From Selenomonadaceae bacterium (GTDB lineage: Bacteria > Bacillota > Negativicutes > Selenomonadales > Selenomonadaceae), in assembly GCA_017529085.1 (NCBI GenBank), contig JAFXOC010000536.1, positions 1-9,865 of the forward strand: 9,865 nucleotides of DNA, written 5' to 3'. The translations under genes were made by a program, and so were the position numbers. Under the pieces are notes generated by a model, which saw nothing but the letters and a program-made list of their open reading frames with translations, was not told where the DNA came from and searched no databases. Of the stretch, positions 5,656 through 9,865 are shown in pieces. How positions within the stretch are numbered: the stretch's first letter is position 1; every line of letters starts with the position of its first letter.

Positions 5656-5661
5656 TTGGAG
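5656..5661 (+). promoter_or_regulatory. Shine-Dalgarno supporting the ATG start of mutS2 at 5668
   Basis: TTGGAG lies 6 nt before ATG 5668. The alternative in-frame TTG at 5647 has no ribosome binding site, and it would add MTELEKY, which MutS2 proteins do not have. Confidence 0.7.
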
Positions 5662-5667
5662 AAATAT

Positions 5668-8037
5668 ATGCAGAAAAATGCGCTTAAAGTATTGGAATAC
5701 GGAAAAATCTTAGATATGCTTGAAGAGCGGGCAGGTTCGATTGTCGGTAAAGAACTTTGCCGAGAACTCTTCCCCAAAACTAAACTTGACGAGGTTTTAA
5801 GGGCCTTAGACGAAACAAGCGAGGCTTGCCTCATAGAAGAGATGAGCGGCGCGCCTTTAGGCGGAGTTTACGATATACGAAAATCATTAAAAAAAGTCTC
5901 CATGAACGGAACGCTGACTCCCGACGAACTTTTGGAAATAATGAACACCATGTACGCCATGCGTAAGATAAAACGATTCTTTAAGGATACGGAGATTGAA
6001 GCGCCGATTTTAAAGTCATGGGCGGTGGGAATAGAGATTTTGGGCGAACTTGAACGCGCCATTGAAAACACCGTTGACGAACACGGCGCAATAAGGGACG
6101 ACGCAAGCGTTACGCTGTCGCGCATAAGAAGAGAGAGCAAGGCGGCAAAATCCCGCATAGGCGAAAGAGTGCAGAACGTGCTTCATTCGGCGGAGTACCA
6201 GAAATTTTTCCAAGACGCTATTGTAACCGTCAGAGGCGATAGGTATGTGCTTCCCGTCAAGCAGGAATACAGGAAAGATTTCCCGGGTATCGTTCACGAC
6301 CAATCCGCCACAGGCTCCACACTTTTTATCGAGCCTATGGCGATAGTAGAATTAAACAACGAAGCAAAACGACTGACCCTTGAAGAAGCCGAGGAGATAA
6401 GGCGAATTTTGAGGGAACTTTCAAGACGCATAGAAAAACATGGCGACGCGCTTTCAGAGAACGTAAAAATATTGGGCAGGATTGATTTCACCTTTGCCAA
6501 GGCGAAACTTGCAAAGGATATGACGGCGTTAAGACCTGAGGTGAACGACGTTGGCAGGACTAAACTTATTAGCGCGCGTCATCCGTTGATACCGAAAGAT
6601 ATAGCTGTTCCCATAGATATTTCGGTAGGCGAAAATTATAGGATACTTCTCGTAACCGGACCGAATACCGGCGGTAAAACGGTCAGCATGAAGACCTTGG
6701 GACTTTTGTCGTTAATGGCGGCATCCGGCTTGTTTTTGCCCACGGCGGCGGATTCGGTTGTTGCGATTTACGAAAATATTTACGCGGATATAGGCGACGA
6801 ACAGAGCATTGAGCAGAGTTTAAGCACGTTTTCGGCGCACATGACTCATATAGTCAATATTTTGGAAAACGTAAGCGAAAGGGATTTATTGCTCCTTGAC
6901 GAAATAGGCGCGGGAACCGACCCTGACGAAGGCGCGGCGCTCGCCACCTCCATATTGGAAAAAATCCTTGCGATAGGCGCGTCCGCAATCGCCACCACCC
7001 ACTATTCCGCGCTGAAAACTTTCGCTTACACCACGGACGGCATCGAAAACGCCTGCGTAGAGTTTAACATGACCACGCTTCAACCTACGTATCGTCTGCT
7101 AATAGGCATACCCGGCGCAAGCAACGCCTTTTCCATCAGCGAAAGGCTGGGTTTATCAAAGGATATTATAAGCAGAGCGAAAGAATTGATAGACAAGGAG
7201 CACGCCAAATTTGAGAAAGTGATAAGCGCCCTTGAAGAGGATAAACGCCGTTACGAAGACTTATTAAGGGAGCTGACGACAAGAGAAGCGGCGACGGCAA
7301 CCCTTGAAGCGAAAGTCAAAGCAAAGAGTTTAGAGCTTTCCAAAGAAAAGGGAAATATAATAAGAAAGGCGAAGGAACAGGCTTCGGCGTTAGTCAGAAA
7401 GGCCAGAAAAGAATCGGAAGAGATTATAAAAGCCCTAAAAGAGCAGTTTGACGATTACGGAGTAAAACGACGCAGGGAAGTCATGGAAGAATCTCGGGCA
7501 AAACTAAAAGAGCTGTCTGCAAAAACTCACCCTGGGATAATGGCGGAAAAAGGCGTAGGGGTGAAGATAAACCCAAAGACAATCGCTGTCGGCGACACGG
7601 TTTACGTTGCAAAATTAAACGAGCGAGGGACGGTGCTTTCGGTGAAGGGCAGCGAACTTGAAGTTTCCGTAGGCAGCTTGAAAACATGGGTGAAATCGAA
7701 GGATTGCAGATTTTTGTCAGCCGCGCCAAAGGAAAATACGCAACCTAAAATCACTCATACTCACGCAGAAACCGCGCTTTCCAAGACGGCTGCGATAGAA
7801 CGCGACATTGATTTAAGGGGCATGATGGTAGACGAAGCGGAGCTTGCGGTGGGGAAATTTTTGGACGACGCCGCGCTTGCTGGATTATCCAATGTTCTCT
7901 TAATACACGGCAAAGGCACGGGAGCGTTAAGAGCCGGACTTCATTCATATCTGAAAAATCACGCGGGCGTATCGCATTTTGCGCTTGCCGATATAGACGA
8001 AGGCGGCACAGGGGCGACTGTCGTAACTTTGAAATAA
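5668..8037 (+). CDS. mutS2: MutS2 ATPase/Smr endonuclease-domain protein
   Basis: A dimeric MutS-type ATPase lacking the mismatch-recognition domain of MutS. In B. subtilis it binds collided ribosomes and splits them for quality control, and in some bacteria it suppresses recombination. With the ATG at 5668 it has 789 residues, close to the B. subtilis length (785). Residues 1-300 are the core/clamp region (NALKVLEYGKILDML; VLPVKQEYRKDFPGIVHDQS; STLFIEP). The ATPase has Walker A TGPNTGGKTVSMKTLG (G331, K337, T338), STFSAHM, Walker B LLLLDEIGAGTDPDEGAAL (D411, E412) and the TTHYSALK switch. A long charged coiled coil covers about 510-620, then a KOW-like segment VGDTVYVAKLNERGTVLSV. The C-terminal Smr domain has DLRG (715-718) and HGKGTGALR (747 on). 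All key residues are intact. It is the last gene of the run, ending at a bidirectional terminator. Confidence 0.97.
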   Translation: MQKNALKVLEYGKILDMLEERAGSIVGKELCRELFPKTKLDEVLRALDETSEACLIEEMSGAPLGGVYDIRKSLKKVSMNGTLTPDELLEIMNTMYAMRKIKRFFKDTEIEAPILKSWAVGIEILGELERAIENTVDEHGAIRDDASVTLSRIRRESKAAKSRIGERVQNVLHSAEYQKFFQDAIVTVRGDRYVLPVKQEYRKDFPGIVHDQSATGSTLFIEPMAIVELNNEAKRLTLEEAEEIRRILRELSRRIEKHGDALSENVKILGRIDFTFAKAKLAKDMTALRPEVNDVGRTKLISARHPLIPKDIAVPIDISVGENYRILLVTGPNTGGKTVSMKTLGLLSLMAASGLFLPTAADSVVAIYENIYADIGDEQSIEQSLSTFSAHMTHIVNILENVSERDLLLLDEIGAGTDPDEGAALATSILEKILAIGASAIATTHYSALKTFAYTTDGIENACVEFNMTTLQPTYRLLIGIPGASNAFSISERLGLSKDIISRAKELIDKEHAKFEKVISALEEDKRRYEDLLRELTTREAATATLEAKVKAKSLELSKEKGNIIRKAKEQASALVRKARKESEEIIKALKEQFDDYGVKRRREVMEESRAKLKELSAKTHPGIMAEKGVGVKINPKTIAVGDTVYVAKLNERGTVLSVKGSELEVSVGSLKTWVKSKDCRFLSAAPKENTQPKITHTHAETALSKTAAIERDIDLRGMMVDEAELAVGKFLDDAALAGLSNVLLIHGKGTGALRAGLHSYLKNHAGVSHFALADIDEGGTGATVVTLK

Positions 8038-8057
8038 TGAAGTTAATGTATTTTTGT

Positions 8058-8094
8058 AAAAAAACGGAGGCGATTTCTCGTCTCCGTTTTTTTT
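8058..8094. terminator. Bidirectional terminator between mutS2 and the DUF499 gene
   Basis: Stem CGGAGGCGA (8065-8073) with TCGTCTCCG (8078-8086), one G-T wobble, loop TTTC. An A run (8058-8064) precedes it and a T run (8087-8094) follows it, so the hairpin works on both strands. It lies 20 nt after the mutS2 stop and 8 nt after the stop of the opposing gene. Confidence 0.93.
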
Positions 8095-8102
8095 GTTATG
8101 TC

Positions 8103-9865
8103 TTATTCTTCAAAATGGAAATTATCAATTTTAAGCGTCCGGCAATTTTCCGACACGGTAGTCACCACATTTGACGGCGCGCCGTCCGGCACTTCTATAT
8201 CTACGTCCAAACGAATTTCCGCCCGCGCTCCCGGTAAATTCATCAAGTGAGAAATTATCTCGTCCATGTATGTGCTGACATCTTTATTGATACGCACACT
8301 GTCTAAAGGTACGTCCATGGAAAAATGACGATTTTTCTTTTGGGGTATCTTAGGCATGGCATCCGCATCGTTAGATTCTCCTTGACCTTCATCCGTATTT
8401 GTCGAATTAGGTTCGTCATCATCGGAAGAAGTTTCGTTTTGTTTTTCATCTTCATCAATCTGTTTCCTTGCAACTTCAGCCTTTACAATAAGCTCATGCA
8501 GGGATATTTCCCCGAAAATTTCTTCGCCTATCCGTAAATTTACATATCGCCCGTCTTGAAAGGCTTCCGCTATCGCGAAGCCGTCTTTTGATTTTACCCC
8601 TTTTTTGACAGTCGTCAAAAGTACGTTAATATCCTTTAAACGCGGAAGATAACAATACGAAGTCAGATAATTCCAGAGCTGTTTTATCTCTATATGATCC
8701 CTGTCTTTCCAAAGCCAATTATCAAGCTCCATTTTAAGAAGCGCCGCGCCCCATACGGGGATTAAACAATCTTCGTCCACAAGTTTTGACGCCGCTTTTT
8801 CTACGTTATTTTGATTTTCGCAAGATATATCCCATATCTGCCACTTTATATCCTTTATGCTCGACTCCGTGTCGATATATGGCGCAAACAACCAAGAATA
8901 TGATTGGGTAAAGCGTATATTAAGCGTTTTTTCCACTTCGGCTATACTCGCTTTAGCTTCATTTTTCTGCGCCTGATCCAAATTGCGGCTGTCTGATTCG
9001 TCAAGCACCAACTGCCACGCTTTATAACGCTTTGTTATCTTTTTCAAATCAAACATCTTATTGTTATCCGGCGCGAGAAACACCAACGTATTTTTATATT
9101 GACGGGGCGTATTTCCGCGCGTTTCTAAAATATGTTGCGCTTCTTGCAGCGCCGCCGTATCGCTTTGACCGCGCTCATGATCGGCGCCAATGGGCAGAAT
9201 AACCAATCGAACGCTTTGTTCATCGGGTACGTCGGAAGAATTCGGACATATATGAATACCGCCAAAATCAGCGGTTGACTTCCACTTTCTAAGTCTTTTT
9301 TCAATTTCTTCCTCTATAACATCGTTAAGGATACGGCTTTCCAGATCTTGAACCACTTTTCTCAACGTAGGACGATTATCATACCAAAGATGCGCATTGT
9401 TATCGCTGTATAAATAAGCAAGCGTACTTTTTAATTTGCCTAAGATATCGCCAAATACCGCGATGTCTTTTTCTTCGTGGGGCTGTATTGTACCTAGTCT
9501 GATATGATTTTCGTTTATTCCGCGAATATTCCGTTCTCTAACGCTTGGAGCCGAGCCCATGAAAATTGTACGCGCAACCCGTCTTGCCGCCATAACAGCG
9601 CCATATCTGGTATTTTCTTTATCAAGTTTCATAGGCATTGAATCTTTTCCGTCTATCTCAGAATCTACTATGGCGTTCCAATTTTCGGGCAAATACCTTG
9701 TAAGTTCCTCTTTGATTTGAGGAATAGAGAGCGGGATAGACCCCGGCATAATCATACAACTAGCATCTCCGTTAATCCAGAGATGATACGCTACGCCCGC
9801 CATCAGTCTTAACACGCCGCGAGTTTTTTGAAATCTTTCAATCGTTGCCCATTTGTCATATAAAA
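8103..9865 (-). CDS. DUF499 (COG1483) AAA+-type ATPase of a putative defence system, C-terminal part
   Basis: Large ATPase-related protein of a family usually found beside DUF1156 DNA methyltransferases in defence islands. Its reaction is not established. The frame stays open to the right edge, so the GTG at 9815 is internal. The window holds about 590 C-terminal residues, and the nucleotide-binding motifs would lie upstream, unseen. Family signatures: FQKTRGVLRLMA spanning 9815 (9798-9833), RVARTIFMGSAPS (about 9543-9581) followed by RGINENHIRLGTIQP, then LAYLYSDNNAHLWYDNRPTL. A middle region (about 8480-9300) is less conserved. An acidic Ser/Asp/Glu/Asn-rich linker (about 8345-8465) precedes the terminal domain, which runs FSMDVPLDSVRINKDVSTYM, EIISHLMNLPGARAEIRLDV, ENCRTLKIDNFHFEE and matches the usual DUF499 end. 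It is convergent with mutS2. Base composition does not obviously differ from its neighbours. Confidence 0.85.
   Translation of the reverse strand, partial: LYDKWATIERFQKTRGVLRLMAGVAYHLWINGDASCMIMPGSIPLSIPQIKEELTRYLPENWNAIVDSEIDGKDSMPMKLDKENTRYGAVMAARRVARTIFMGSAPSVRERNIRGINENHIRLGTIQPHEEKDIAVFGDILGKLKSTLAYLYSDNNAHLWYDNRPTLRKVVQDLESRILNDVIEEEIEKRLRKWKSTADFGGIHICPNSSDVPDEQSVRLVILPIGADHERGQSDTAALQEAQHILETRGNTPRQYKNTLVFLAPDNNKMFDLKKITKRYKAWQLVLDESDSRNLDQAQKNEAKASIAEVEKTLNIRFTQSYSWLFAPYIDTESSIKDIKWQIWDISCENQNNVEKAASKLVDEDCLIPVWGAALLKMELDNWLWKDRDHIEIKQLWNYLTSYCYLPRLKDINVLLTTVKKGVKSKDGFAIAEAFQDGRYVNLRIGEEIFGEISLHELIVKAEVARKQIDEDEKQNETSSDDDEPNSTNTDEGQGESNDADAMPKIPQKKNRHFSMDVPLDSVRINKDVSTYMDEIISHLMNLPGARAEIRLDVDIEVPDGAPSNVVTTVSENCRTLKIDNFHFEE

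Noticed and set aside
5647..5667. TTG start of mutS2 immediately after the transporter stop
   Set aside because: It has no ribosome binding site, while TTGGAG fits ATG 5668 and the MutS2 N-terminus starts there.
8325..8537. 70-residue + strand frame opposite the DUF499 acidic linker
   Set aside because: Its hydrophobic Phe/Ile/Arg content is the mirror of the acidic linker codons. It has no upstream promoter, and the DUF499 frame is strongly supported.

Overview
The window looks like a chromosomal piece of a Bacillota (Firmicutes)-type bacterium, probably from the Clostridia or Negativicutes. The reasons are strong AGGAGG ribosome binding sites, an infC-rpmI-rplT operon behind a transcription-attenuation leader, an infC gene starting with ATT, a SpoU-class rRNA methyltransferase just after rplT, and a full-length MutS2 with an Smr domain. 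The genus cannot be read from the sequence.

Left edge (1-2003, + strand): the 3' end of a type III-D-like CRISPR-Cas effector operon. A large multi-module RAMP protein (Csx10/Cas5-like, its 5' end outside the window) overlaps a small gene that resembles Csx19. No CRISPR array, cas10, cas1 or cas2 lies in the window, so they would have to be upstream or elsewhere. Before the Csx10-like part the protein carries what looks like a further RAMP module, and after it about 100 residues of unassigned sequence. This raises the possibility of a fused Cas7-Cas5-(Cas11) backbone like that of the III-Dv effectors.

Centre (2004-8100, + strand): core genes. A near-consensus promoter starts only 6 bp after the csx19-like stop. 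It drives a structured leader with an intrinsic terminator and a competing long-range pairing, then infC (ATT start), rpmI (overlapping infC) and rplT, closed by a TTCG-loop terminator. A spacer with GC-rich palindromes (a MITE/REP-like element) follows. Next come a TrmH/SpoU 23S rRNA 2'-O-methyltransferase (RlmP-like), a cation diffusion facilitator with the metal site expected of Mn exporters, and mutS2. The last three are tightly spaced (gaps of 18 and 21 nt) and probably one operon. The theme is ribosome production and maintenance: initiation factor, two 50S proteins, an rRNA modifier, and MutS2, which in Bacillus subtilis acts on collided ribosomes.

Right edge (8103-9865, - strand): the C-terminal ~590 residues of a DUF499/COG1483 AAA+-type ATPase, convergent with mutS2 and sharing a bidirectional terminator with it. 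This family is typically found beside DUF1156 DNA methyltransferases in defence islands, and its partners would lie beyond the right edge. Housekeeping genes are therefore flanked on both sides by genes of defence-associated families.
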